Source of the DNA: an uncultured Clostridia bacterium
GTDB taxonomy: Bacteria > Bacillota > Clostridia > TANB77 > CAG-508
Length of the DNA stretch: 16,094 nt
Reading direction: 5' to 3'
Assembly: GCA_947623615.1 (NCBI GenBank)
Contig: CANQHH010000011.1
Location: 1-16,094 of the forward strand
Part shown: piece by piece, positions 1 through 5,412 of the stretch
Layout: each line of letters starts with the position of its first letter
How positions within the stretch are numbered: position 1 is the first letter of the stretch
The notes under the pieces: model-generated
Databases searched by the model: none
What the model was told of the DNA's origin: nothing
The model's input: only the letters and a program-made list of their open reading frames with translations
Position numbers and translations under genes: made by a program

Positions 1-1
1 A

Positions 2-28
2 AAAACTACCCGTTCAACGGGTAGTTTT
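2..28. repeat. Right-end hairpin of the IS200 element
   Basis: A perfect 11-bp inverted repeat (AAAACTACCCG / CGGGTAGTTTT) with a 5-nt loop. It lies downstream of tnpA and closely resembles the hairpin at 705-727, as expected for the DNA hairpins recognised by TnpA. Followed by Ts on the minus strand, it could also end the tnpA transcript. Confidence 0.8.
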
Positions 29-128
29 GATTAGCCCTCTAAGGGCATAATACTGGCTAGGACTTAAGTCCTTCTGATAGTTTGCCTTCTGCATCTTGTT
101 TTCCAGCTGCTACTTATCGTAGCTATTT
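29..128 (-). other. Structured 3' untranslated segment of the IS200 element
   Basis: Between the tnpA stop and the end hairpin there is no ORF, but several short foldbacks: GCCCT/AGGGC at 34-46, a 14-nt palindrome around 59-72, and GCTAC/GTAGC near 109-123. In tnpA-tnpB relatives this position holds the guide (omega) RNA, so this could be an omega-RNA-like relic or a regulatory RNA. No tnpB remnant was seen, so that idea is inference. The minus-strand sequence at 86-77 is complementary over 10 nt to the loop of the tnpA leader. Confidence 0.35.
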
Positions 129-605
129 TTATTTTCTTTTTTCTACTCTTTCTCCCGTGAATGGATCTATATATTCTTTTATACTTATCTGATCATATTC
201 TATATCTTCATTTAATTGATTCTTTATATATTCTTTTATTGCCTTCTCATTTTTCCCTACTGTATCTACATAATATCCTATACACCAAAATTGTCTTTTT
301 CCAAATTTATATTTTAAATTTGAATACTTATCAAATATTCTTAATGTACTTTTTCCTTTTATATATCCCATAAAACTTGCTATACTCATCTTTGGTGGTA
401 TTTCTACCAACATATGTACATGATCTGGACACATTTCTCCTTTTATTATTTTTACTTCTTTATACTCACATAATTGTCTTAATATTTTTCCTATATCTTG
501 CTTTATCTGACCATAAATGGCCATCCTTCTATATTTTGGTGCAAATACTATATGATATTTGCAATTCCATTTACTATGTGCTAAACTATTTACATCGTCT
601 TTCAT
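129..605 (-). CDS. tnpA: IS200-type Y1 (HUH) transposase TnpA, 158 aa
   Basis: TnpA cuts and joins single-stranded DNA at the hairpin ends of the element through a covalent 5'-phosphotyrosine link. The HUH pair is visible as DHVHMLVEIPP (His62, His64). The catalytic tyrosine is Tyr126 in YIKNQ, with Gln130 in the helix that supplies a metal ligand in this family, and the GYYVDTVGKNE segment before it is typical. Full length for an IS200-type enzyme (about 150 residues), with no frameshift, so it looks active. The ATG at 605 is preceded by AGGAGG with a 10-nt spacer. That site can be paired off by the leader at 669-675, which predicts low translation. No tnpB lies in the element. Confidence 0.95.
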   Translation of the reverse strand: MKDDVNSLAHSKWNCKYHIVFAPKYRRMAIYGQIKQDIGKILRQLCEYKEVKIIKGEMCPDHVHMLVEIPPKMSIASFMGYIKGKSTLRIFDKYSNLKYKFGKRQFWCIGYYVDTVGKNEKAIKEYIKNQLNEDIEYDQISIKEYIDPFTGERVEKRK

Positions 606-614
606 TGACGTTAT

Positions 615-675
615 ACCTCCTTTTATAATTGATTTACAGTCGGCAAACTATATCTCAATTATATCACTAGGAGGT
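615..675 (-). promoter_or_regulatory. tnpA mRNA leader that can sequester the ribosome binding site
   Basis: On the minus strand ACCTCCT (675-669) can pair with the tnpA Shine-Dalgarno AGGAGGT (621-615), and the next 9 nt, TATAATTGA (663-655), pair perfectly with TCAATTATA (632-624). Together they form a nested 16-bp stem with a small internal loop and a 22-nt terminal loop. Post-transcriptional masking of the tnpA start by a leader hairpin is known for enterobacterial IS200. Here the same logic is visible directly. Confidence 0.75.
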
Positions 676-704
676 TTTTTCATACATTGCTATCGCTTTT
701 TTAG

Positions 705-727
705 AACCACCCGTATAACGGGTGGTT
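705..727. repeat. Left-end hairpin of the IS200 element
   Basis: A perfect 9-bp inverted repeat (AACCACCCG / CGGGTGGTT) with loop TATAA, upstream of tnpA. Its stem differs by one base pair in the core from the hairpin at the other end, supporting the pair as TnpA recognition structures. Confidence 0.8.
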
Positions 728-741
728 TTCTTTTATACAAT

Positions 742-774
742 AAAAAGGAAGGCTCATTTCAAACCTTCCTTTTT
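742..774. terminator. Bidirectional intrinsic terminator
   Basis: A perfect 11-bp stem (AAAAAGGAAGG / CCTTCCTTTTT) with an 11-nt loop. It has A and T runs on both sides, so it can act in both directions. On the minus strand it follows and overlaps the end of the 25-codon ORF, whose TGA stop lies in the loop. Confidence 0.75.
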
Positions 775-831
775 GGGAAATATGAGATGATGCTTTAAGC
801 ACAACCATCTCCGTTTATTTTGTTTTTTCAT
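754..831 (-). CDS. Predicted 25-aa basic peptide divergent from the E1 regulator
   Basis: Unrecognised tiny ORF. It starts at an ATG preceded by AAAGGAG with an 8-nt spacer, encodes a lysine/arginine-rich peptide beginning MKKQNKRRW and stops inside the loop of an intrinsic terminator. It has no hydrophobic segment long enough to span a membrane. A consensus leftward promoter at 1092-1120 and a 250-nt folded leader precede it. The case rests on the ribosome binding site, the terminator and the matching layout in E2 (21-codon ORF at 8163-8228). The two peptides share only small size and positive charge, so a chance ORF in an untranslated RNA remains possible. Confidence 0.4.
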   Translation of the reverse strand: MKKQNKRRWLCLKHHLIFPKKEGLK

Positions 832-1086
832 TTTTGCTTCTCCTTTCTTTGGTATACTGTACTAATATCATTTATATGTAAGACTATAATGTTTCAAATT
901 AGACATATACTAAAAAAAGGTATATCGCTAATATAAATAATTTCCCTAGCCAATTAATAGCTAGAGAACAATATTTGTTGAAACATTGTAATCTCAAAGC
1001 TATTAAATAGCTTTCATGGGAAAATATCTATACCCAAAAATGAATTTTAGACATTTCCCAATGTACTATAAATTTATTTATGTACA
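832..1086 (-). promoter_or_regulatory. Long folded leader upstream of the 25-codon ORF
   Basis: No credible gene lies in this interval. It is dense in foldbacks: CTAGC/GCTAG (946-964), ACAATATTT/AAACATTGT with one mismatch (968-990 region), a perfect 8-bp AAAGCTAT/ATAGCTTT (996-1014), TGGGAAA/TTTCCCA (1017-1060) and AATGTAC/GTACATT (about 1060-1095). GGTATA at 919-924 can pair with TATACC at 1029-1034, and TTTCCC at 941-946 competes with TTTCCC at 1054-1059 for GGGAAA at 1018-1023. Mutually exclusive pairings of this kind are typical of switching leaders. It matches no riboswitch class that I recognise. Confidence 0.4.
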
Positions 1087-1091
1087 TTTTA

Positions 1092-1120
1092 ATTATACCA
1101 TAAAATGGTAATTTTCTCAA
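1092..1120 (-). promoter_or_regulatory. Leftward sigma-A promoter with a palindromic operator in its spacer
   Basis: On the minus strand TTGAGA, a 17-nt spacer and TATAAT form a near-consensus promoter. The spacer overlaps the palindrome TACCAT-AAA-ATGGTA (plus strand 1096-1110), a good candidate operator for the divergent XRE regulator. Transcription would start near 1085. Confidence 0.6.
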
Positions 1121-1126
1121 TATTTA

Positions 1127-1155
1127 TTGAAATATATAATAATATATGATATATG
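1127..1155 (+). promoter_or_regulatory. Possible promoter of the E1 regulator
   Basis: TTGAAA at 1127-1132 and TATATG at 1150-1155 are separated by 17 nt. The -10 match is weak, and the region is so AT-rich that other spacings are possible. ATTATGTAAA at 1165-1174 lies between this promoter and the gene and recurs upstream of the E2 regulator. Confidence 0.35.
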
Positions 1156-1222
1156 ATATAACGCATTATGTAAACATTGTATGGTCGCTAATAATAAAAT
1201 ATTTTTAATAAGAGGTTTTTTT

Positions 1223-1890
1223 ATGTATGATACAAATATGGAAAACTTAGGAGAAAAAATAAAATACTTTAGAAAAACAAGAAATATGAGTACAGAAGAT
1301 TTAGGAGAAGCAATAGGAAAAGTAAAACAACAATTATAAGGTATGAAAATAATAAAATATTACCAGATATTTTAACAATAATAGAAATATGTAACGCATT
1401 CAATATAGACTTTAATGATTTATGTAATAAATCAATGCACAGCTTAGAAACAAATATAAATCAAAACCCATTTAATAATAATCTGTTATACCTATACTAC
1501 ATTAGCAAAGGTGGAATAATTATATCAAGCTTAGAAATAACAGAGAATAATACTTCTAACTATATAATCATGAAAAATGGACTAACTAATAAAAAATATA
1601 AGCAAGAATATACAGGAGTAATGGAATGTACATATAACACCGCATTTATATGTTTAACTAATGCGATTAGTAACCCAGGACTTGATAAATTTCAAATAGA
1701 AATAGATTTACATTCAAAGATACAAGAAATGTATTACGGAATATTTTTGGGAGTATCAGATAACACTCATAGACCAACAGCCAGAAAATGTATATTAACG
1801 AATAAACTGATAGTATCAACGAAAGATTTAGCAAAATTATTTGAAAAATTAAGAATAAATAAAAACGATATAAAAGATATGGAAAAATAA
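1223..1890 (+). pseudogene. XRE-family regulator of E1, interrupted by a frameshift
   Basis: The first 38 codons from ATG 1223 give the start of a Cro/C1 helix-turn-helix (NLGEKIKYFRKTRNMSTEDL) and stop at TAA 1337. The rest continues in the -1 frame from about 1328 to 1890, resuming with the expected IRYENNKILPDILT. One extra A in the run at 1324-1327 would restore a 222-residue protein. Its C-terminal half matches the E2 regulator at 8564-9265, with NPFNNN followed by LYLYY and, later, a YYGIFLGVSDNTHRPTARKC segment. A second start at 1435 could express the C-terminal part alone. Either a real one-base deletion or a homopolymer sequencing error. In the intact state it would be the element's repressor or sensor-regulator. 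Confidence 0.8.
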
Positions 1891-1964
1891 AATACTGGGA
1901 TATGAAAACATAAAATATTACAGATTATGTAATTAATATAAGCGTATAAAAATAAAAAAATATT

Positions 1965-2005
1965 AACTAACTAAATTTTAATAAAAAAATTTAGTTAGTT
2001 TTTTT
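1965..2005 (+). terminator. Intrinsic terminator after the E1 regulator
   Basis: A perfect 15-bp stem (AACTAACTAAATTTT / AAAATTTAGTTAGTT) with a 6-nt loop, followed by seven Ts. It lies 75 nt after the regulator stop and insulates it from the operon at 2294. Confidence 0.85.
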
Positions 2006-2028
2006 GTTAAAATAAACATAAAAAAACA

Positions 2029-2189
2029 GGTGCACAAAAATCACCAAAATTATGAACTTTCACTATATATTACTCTTTTTACAAAAAAAGTATAAATAAA
2101 ACTTGAATTTCGGTGCGTATTATGCACCTTTTTGCGTTTTCATAAAAAAATAAAATAATTTTTAATAAAAAAAGTGCACATAATGCATC
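2029..2189. promoter_or_regulatory. Cluster of GTGCR-N5-TGCAY inverted motifs
   Basis: Two inverted sites with 5-nt centres are present: GGTGCG-TATTA-TGCACC (2112-2128) and AGTGCA-CATAA-TGCATC (2173-2189). A third, poorer site is GGTGCA-CAAAA-ATCACC (2029-2045). The 2112 site is followed by five Ts, so in RNA it could also be a short terminator. A site of the same form, TGTGCA-AATTC-TGCACA, occurs in E2 at 7968-7984. The cluster precedes the accessory operon starting at 2294, so it is probably a control region. The binding protein is unknown. Confidence 0.5.
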
Positions 2190-2293
2190 TAATAATTTTT
2201 TTGTCTTTATTTTTAAATTATGTTAACATAAAATTAAGTTATATAACTGAAAATTTTCCGGAAAAAATATTTAATAAAAGGAGTACTTTATAT

Positions 2294-2686
2294 ATGAAAA
2301 AAGAAAAAATATCATTAAAAAAAGATATTAATTTACCAAATGAAAAAATTGTACAAATTATTGAGGATAATTATTATGAAAAATCAATGAGAGAAGCTGA
2401 TAATTCAGATGTAACAATTAATCATTTAGAAAATATCTTTACAAACGAAACTTATTATTTAGCAATGAAAATTGTACCACTACTAGAAAGAAAAGTATTG
2501 TATTTGACACATATTGAAAATATAAGATTAAACGATATTTGTAAAAGGTTAAAATTACAAAAAAAAGAAGTTGTTTGTTTAAGAGATAGAGGAATAAATC
2601 ATTTTAAGCATAATTTAATTATTTTAAATAAATTAAAAAAATTAAATCAAATTAATAGAATAAATAGTGGAAGGATAAAAAAATGA
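2294..2686 (+). CDS. Small sigma-region-4-like helix-turn-helix protein, 130 aa
   Basis: The ATG at 2294 is chosen because AAAAGGAG lies 10 nt before it; an upstream in-frame ATG at 2174 has no such site and would add a stretch that looks like translated noncoding DNA. Residues 58-108 (LLERKVLYLTHIEN, then LNDICKRLKLQKKEV) follow the pattern of sigma-70 region 4 / RNA polymerase sigma-like helix-turn-helix proteins. There is no region 2, so it is not a complete sigma factor. Such proteins are frequent in clostridial mobile elements and probably bind DNA as operon regulators. It opens a tight operon: its TGA overlaps the next ATG (ATGA). The exact function is not known. Confidence 0.7.
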   Translation: MKKEKISLKKDINLPNEKIVQIIEDNYYEKSMREADNSDVTINHLENIFTNETYYLAMKIVPLLERKVLYLTHIENIRLNDICKRLKLQKKEVVCLRDRGINHFKHNLIILNKLKKLNQINRINSGRIKK

Positions 2687-3210
2687 AAAATAAAAAGTTA
2701 ATAAGTAGTCTCGAAAATAAAACAAATAATATTACCCCTATTAGAGTATTATATAAAAAAGTTGGACAGGTACCAGAAATTAAAATTATAAATAATATAT
2801 ATAATTTTAAAAAATTTATTGTATGTAAACAACTTGAAATTTTACCATATCAAAATGTATTTATTATTTTTAATAAACAAAAAAGAATACCAAATACTCC
2901 AATTAACGTTATATTTGATTTATATAATATTAAAGGTGATTTATTTATTGTACAAATAAACAGAAAAAAACGCGAATTCAAAAGTTTATCTCAAGAAGAT
3001 ATTATATGGTTTACAGAAGACTTAATAAAGAAGATCTTTAATAAACCAACATCTAAAAATAAGCAAATAAAAAAATATTCACAGGATTTTATTACAAAAA
3101 TGCAATTTTCAAAAATAAATGAAAATTCTAATTTTGAAAACAATTTAATTAGTGTGCTTACAGATATTAATTTAACTTTAGCAAGTTTAAATATAAATAA
3201 TAAAAAATAA
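2683..3210 (+). CDS. DUF3846-like protein, 175 aa
   Basis: Residues 19-115 follow the DUF3846 pattern: a starting strand IRVLYKKVGQVPEI, then the N-hydrophobic stretch IINNIYNFKKFI in place of the usual NTLEALQ segment, an acidic/hydrophobic PYQNVFIIFN strand, and a closing FKSLSQEDI. The C-terminal 60 residues are lysine/asparagine-rich and unassigned. The family is common on conjugative and mobilizable elements of Firmicutes and has no established activity. ATGA overlap with the upstream gene and a GGAAGGA site support translation and coupling. Followed at 15 nt by the excisionase-like gene. Confidence 0.65.
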   Translation: MKNKKLISSLENKTNNITPIRVLYKKVGQVPEIKIINNIYNFKKFIVCKQLEILPYQNVFIIFNKQKRIPNTPINVIFDLYNIKGDLFIVQINRKKREFKSLSQEDIIWFTEDLIKKIFNKPTSKNKQIKKYSQDFITKMQFSKINENSNFENNLISVLTDINLTLASLNINNKK

Positions 3211-3224
3211 TATGGAGGTAAAAA

Positions 3225-3493
3225 ATGAATATTGAAAATGAAATACAAACAACAATTGAAGCAAAATGCAATTGTGAATTAGAAAAAAAATAGTAACAGA
3301 TTATTTAAATACAGTAAAAGATCCATTTAAAATATTATCAGTATCAGATGTTTCAAAAGATTTACATATTGGAATAAATCAGGCTTATGACTTATTTAAA
3401 CAAGAGGACTTTCCAACAATAACAATTGGTAAAAGAAAAACTATAACCTTAGCAGCATATTTGCTTTGGAAAATGAGTAAGAAGGGAGCGTAA
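3225..3493 (+). pseudogene. Excisionase-like helix-turn-helix gene with a frameshift at A8
   Basis: ATG 3225, with TGGAGG upstream, opens 22 codons ending at TAG 3291, directly after eight As (3283-3290). In the -1 frame the reading continues to TAA 3493 and gives DPFKILSVSDVSKDLHIGIN, then QAYDLFKQEDFPTIT, ending LLWKMSKKGA. This matches the intact E2 protein at 11942-12256 (DPF/NPF start, DLF..DFP, LWKM end). Both sit immediately upstream of a tyrosine recombinase, the usual place of an Xis/AlpA-type factor. The heptamer A AAA AAA lies in the right phase for -1 slippage, so this may be programmed frameshifting or transcriptional slippage giving an 89-aa protein. A one-base loss is equally possible. 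Confidence 0.7.
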
Positions 3494-3497
3494 TTTT

Positions 3498-4700
3498 ATG
3501 GCAGAAAAAGGAAGCAGTGAAGGATATGTATTTTTTAATAGACAAAGAAAAAAATGGAATGCACAATATAGAGAATATGACATAAATACAGGAAAAGTAA
3601 AACTAAAAACTAAAAGTTTTAAAACCGAAGATGATGCAAAAAAATATTTAGATACAATTATGTATCAAAAAGAAAATCCTTTATATATTAAACATAATGG
3701 CATACCACTTTGTGAAGTTATGAAATCAAATTTAAAATTAAAATTGGATACTAACCAGATAACACCTACTCAATTTGGTAGAGTAACAAGAACAATTGAA
3801 AAAATAGAAAAAACGCCAATAGGTTCTAAAAATATAGATAAAATAACCTCAGACGAAATACAACAATACCTAAATTCTCAAACATATTTAAGTAATTCTT
3901 CAATAAATAAAATATATCAACAATTTAATCAAACCTTTAAAATTGCAATAAATAAAGGATATCTACTAAAAAATCCTATGATAAATGTTATAAAGCCTAA
4001 AAGCGTAAAACAAGATAAAGAAGTTAGAGCATTGACATTTGAAGAACAACAGGAATTTACAGATTATCTTTTGAGTAAAGATTTAAAAAACTGTAAATAT
4101 AGAAATGTTTTTTTGATTCAAATGTATATGGGATTAAGATGCGGAGAAGCTTTAGCACTTACAACACATGACATTGATTTAAAACATAAAAAAATGAATA
4201 TACATAGAACTTTAACCACTGATGAATATAATGCTATTATAATGGGAAATACAACAAAAACTTATGCAGGAAAAAGAATTGTACCTATTCCGGATTTTAT
4301 ATATCCATATATTGTTGAACAAATGAAAATAGCTGAAAATCAAGAAAACAATGAAGAAAAATTATTATTTAAACCATACAACGCTAAATATACTAGAAGA
4401 ACAAATGTAAATTCTGAATTGCAACGAATTTTAGAACGCTATTTTGGTATAACAGATATTTCTACTCATAGTTTAAGGCACACTTTTGGAACTCGTTGTA
4501 TTGAAAGCGGTATGGCACCTGTTGTTGTTCAAAGACTTATGGGACATAAAGATATTGGAGTTACACTTAACACCTATACTACTGTTTTTGATAAATTTAA
4601 AGAGAAAGAAATTGATAAAGTAAATCAGTATTATCTTGATGAAAATATGATAAAAAGTAACATGCTAAATGAAGAAAATAATATTGAAAATGAAAGATAA
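3498..4700 (+). CDS. int: Tyrosine recombinase (integrase) of E1, 400 aa
   Basis: Phage-type site-specific recombinase that would integrate and excise E1. Layout: N-terminal arm-binding domain with GSSEGYVFFNRQRKKW, a SAM-like core-binding domain (about 65-165) and a catalytic domain (about 175-370). The active-site set is complete: Arg214 in GLRCGEAL, Lys254 near TYAGKR, His324 and Arg327 in HSLRHTF, His350 in LMGHKD, and the nucleophile Tyr360 in NTYTTVF. Clearly a paralogue of the recombinase at 12260. A GAAGGGAG site precedes the ATG. The gene is intact although its partner excisionase is frameshifted. The likely target is the tRNA-fMet 3' end, given the attachment core at 5064. Confidence 0.93.
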   Translation: MAEKGSSEGYVFFNRQRKKWNAQYREYDINTGKVKLKTKSFKTEDDAKKYLDTIMYQKENPLYIKHNGIPLCEVMKSNLKLKLDTNQITPTQFGRVTRTIEKIEKTPIGSKNIDKITSDEIQQYLNSQTYLSNSSINKIYQQFNQTFKIAINKGYLLKNPMINVIKPKSVKQDKEVRALTFEEQQEFTDYLLSKDLKNCKYRNVFLIQMYMGLRCGEALALTTHDIDLKHKKMNIHRTLTTDEYNAIIMGNTTKTYAGKRIVPIPDFIYPYIVEQMKIAENQENNEEKLLFKPYNAKYTRRTNVNSELQRILERYFGITDISTHSLRHTFGTRCIESGMAPVVVQRLMGHKDIGVTLNTYTTVFDKFKEKEIDKVNQYYLDENMIKSNMLNEENNIENER

Positions 4701-5012
4701 AAATAGCTTTTACATTTACAAACTATTATATGTATTACAATAAAAGTTAATATAAATTAAGAATAATTAAACAAAATTAAAATAAATGGCTAAAAATCAG
4801 CTTTTAGTTTGGCTTTTTTAAATGTTTAAAAATGTTGTTTTTAGTGTAATATTAACTTCTTTGTGAAACCCAGTATTATCAATACTTTCAGCGAATGTAT
4901 GTTGTTTAGTAAATATAAAAGTTAAAAATAGTAAAAAATCGTGAAAAGCCTTATAGCTCTAGTGAAATATGGTTTTTATAAATTAAGAAAAAAATAATAC
5001 AGGTTTTAAAAA
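4701..5012. other. Gene-free stretch after the E1 integrase
   Basis: No ORF with a credible ribosome binding site. Near 4788-4817 a weak foldback (GGCTAAAA / TTTTAGTT with two G-T pairs), followed shortly by a T run, may end integrase transcription. A small inverted repeat AGTATT-ATC-AATACT lies near 4873-4887. By analogy with other integrases, the stretch next to the attachment core should hold integrase arm sites, but I cannot define them here. Confidence 0.4.
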
Positions 5013-5056
5013 TGAAAATAGCCTGTATCCTTAGATACAAGCTACTTTCATCGATT
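5013..5056. terminator. Bidirectional terminator beside the inner attachment site
   Basis: TGAAAaTAGC pairs with GCTAcTTTCA (one mismatch), closing on a second stem TGTATC/GATACA, followed by TCGATTTTTT on the plus strand and by a T run on the minus strand. If E1 were alone beside the tRNA, this hairpin would lie just 3' of the tRNA and could restore its termination, as the hairpin at 13724-13746 does now. Confidence 0.65.
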
Positions 5057-5063
5057 TTTTCTA

Positions 5064-5074
5064 TGGTTGCGGGG
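5064..5074. promoter_or_regulatory. Attachment core copy at the E1/E2 junction
   Basis: TGGTTGCGGGG repeats exactly the last 11 bases of the tRNA-fMet gene (13752-13762) in the same orientation. The sequence diverges at the next base (A versus G). It is GC-rich in a very AT-rich context and lies just past the E1 integrase, so it fits the recombination core left by insertion at the tRNA 3' end. It is the left end of E2 and the right end of E1. Confidence 0.75.
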
Positions 5075-5180
5075 AGTCTACAAAAAGATTGGTATACTGC
5101 CTACTTCAGCACCTATTGGTTACAATCGTGGTAAAATACGGGAAAATAATTAGAAATATTTTAAAATAATTTATATTAAA

Positions 5181-5214
5181 TAGATGGATTTTATTTAAAA
5201 ATTCATCTATTTTT
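5181..5214 (+). terminator. Intrinsic terminator upstream of oriT
   Basis: A 12-bp stem with one G-T pair (TAGATGGATTTT / AAAATTCATCTA), a 5-nt loop, then five Ts. It would stop transcription coming from E1 before the transfer origin. Confidence 0.65.
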
Positions 5215-5245
5215 ATGGGTTCCAAGGGCAAAGCCCTGGCACACG

Positions 5246-5290
5246 GAGAACTTTGTTACAAAGTTCTCTAGTGTGTTAGAGAACTTATGT
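5246..5290 (+). other. oriT: MobV-type origin of transfer (oriT)
   Basis: TAGTGTGTTA at 5269-5278 is identical to the nick region of the streptococcal plasmid pMV158 (TAGTGTG|TTA), which places the predicted nick after position 5275. As in pMV158, the nick lies in the loop of a hairpin (AAGTTCTCT / AGAGAACTT, 5261-5286). A second, mutually exclusive perfect 10-bp hairpin (GAGAACTTTG / CAAAGTTCTC, 5246-5268) precedes it. The relaxase gene begins 123 nt downstream on the same strand, the usual arrangement for this family. Confidence 0.88.
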
Positions 5291-5340
5291 GAGCCAAATA
5301 TTTTAATAAGTAACATTTATGTTGTTTATTAAAAGTTTGC

Positions 5341-5380
5341 GAACATTGTTCTCTTAAAGCTATGCAAGGCAGCTTTTTAT
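5341..5380 (+). promoter_or_regulatory. Hairpin in the relaxase gene leader
   Basis: AAAGCT and AGCTTT (5356-5376) form a stem with a 9-nt loop followed by TT, 37 nt before the mob start. The sequence around it (GAACATTG, CTC, AAAGCTAT) resembles 982-1014 in E1. It could be an attenuator or part of the relaxosome binding region. The role is not shown by the sequence. Confidence 0.35.
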
Positions 5381-5412
5381 AAAATAAATATATTGAGAGG
5401 AGAAAATTTTGT

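Larger units (their letters stand above)
1..735 (-). mobile_element. IS200/IS605-family insertion sequence, tnpA only
   Basis: A single Y1 transposase gene is flanked by two similar perfect hairpins, at 2-28 and 705-727, as expected for the single-strand transposons of this family, which lack classical terminal inverted repeats. There is no room for a tnpB gene. The right end (transposon orientation) coincides with the window start, so the exact tip may lie outside. The left tip is placed a few bases beyond the 705-727 hairpin by analogy and is not certain. The element sits directly beside the terminator of the 25-codon ORF of E1. Confidence 0.85.
736..5074. mobile_element. E1: damaged integrated element related to E2, left end not found
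   Basis: This stretch holds an XRE-type regulator, an accessory operon, an excisionase-like gene and a tyrosine recombinase, in the same order and orientation as E2. It ends on the right at a copy of the tRNA-fMet 3' end (5064-5074). Two of its genes need a one-base change to be read through. I found no copy of the attachment core to the left, so the left end is outside the window or was lost. No relaxase lies in the visible part. The start given here is simply the edge of the IS. Confidence 0.6.

Noticed and set aside
1..128. tnpB remnant after tnpA
   Set aside because: No frame gives TnpB-like residues; only RNA-like foldbacks remain.
161..798. Three overlapping plus-strand ORFs of 70-83 codons
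   Set aside because: They are shadows of the antisense strand of tnpA and its leader; composition is dominated by Leu, Phe, Tyr and Ile, and none has a spaced ribosome binding site.
2991..3248. Minus-strand ORF of 85 codons
   Set aside because: It is antisense to the DUF3846 gene, is Phe/Ile-rich from reversed AT-rich codons, and has no ribosome binding site.
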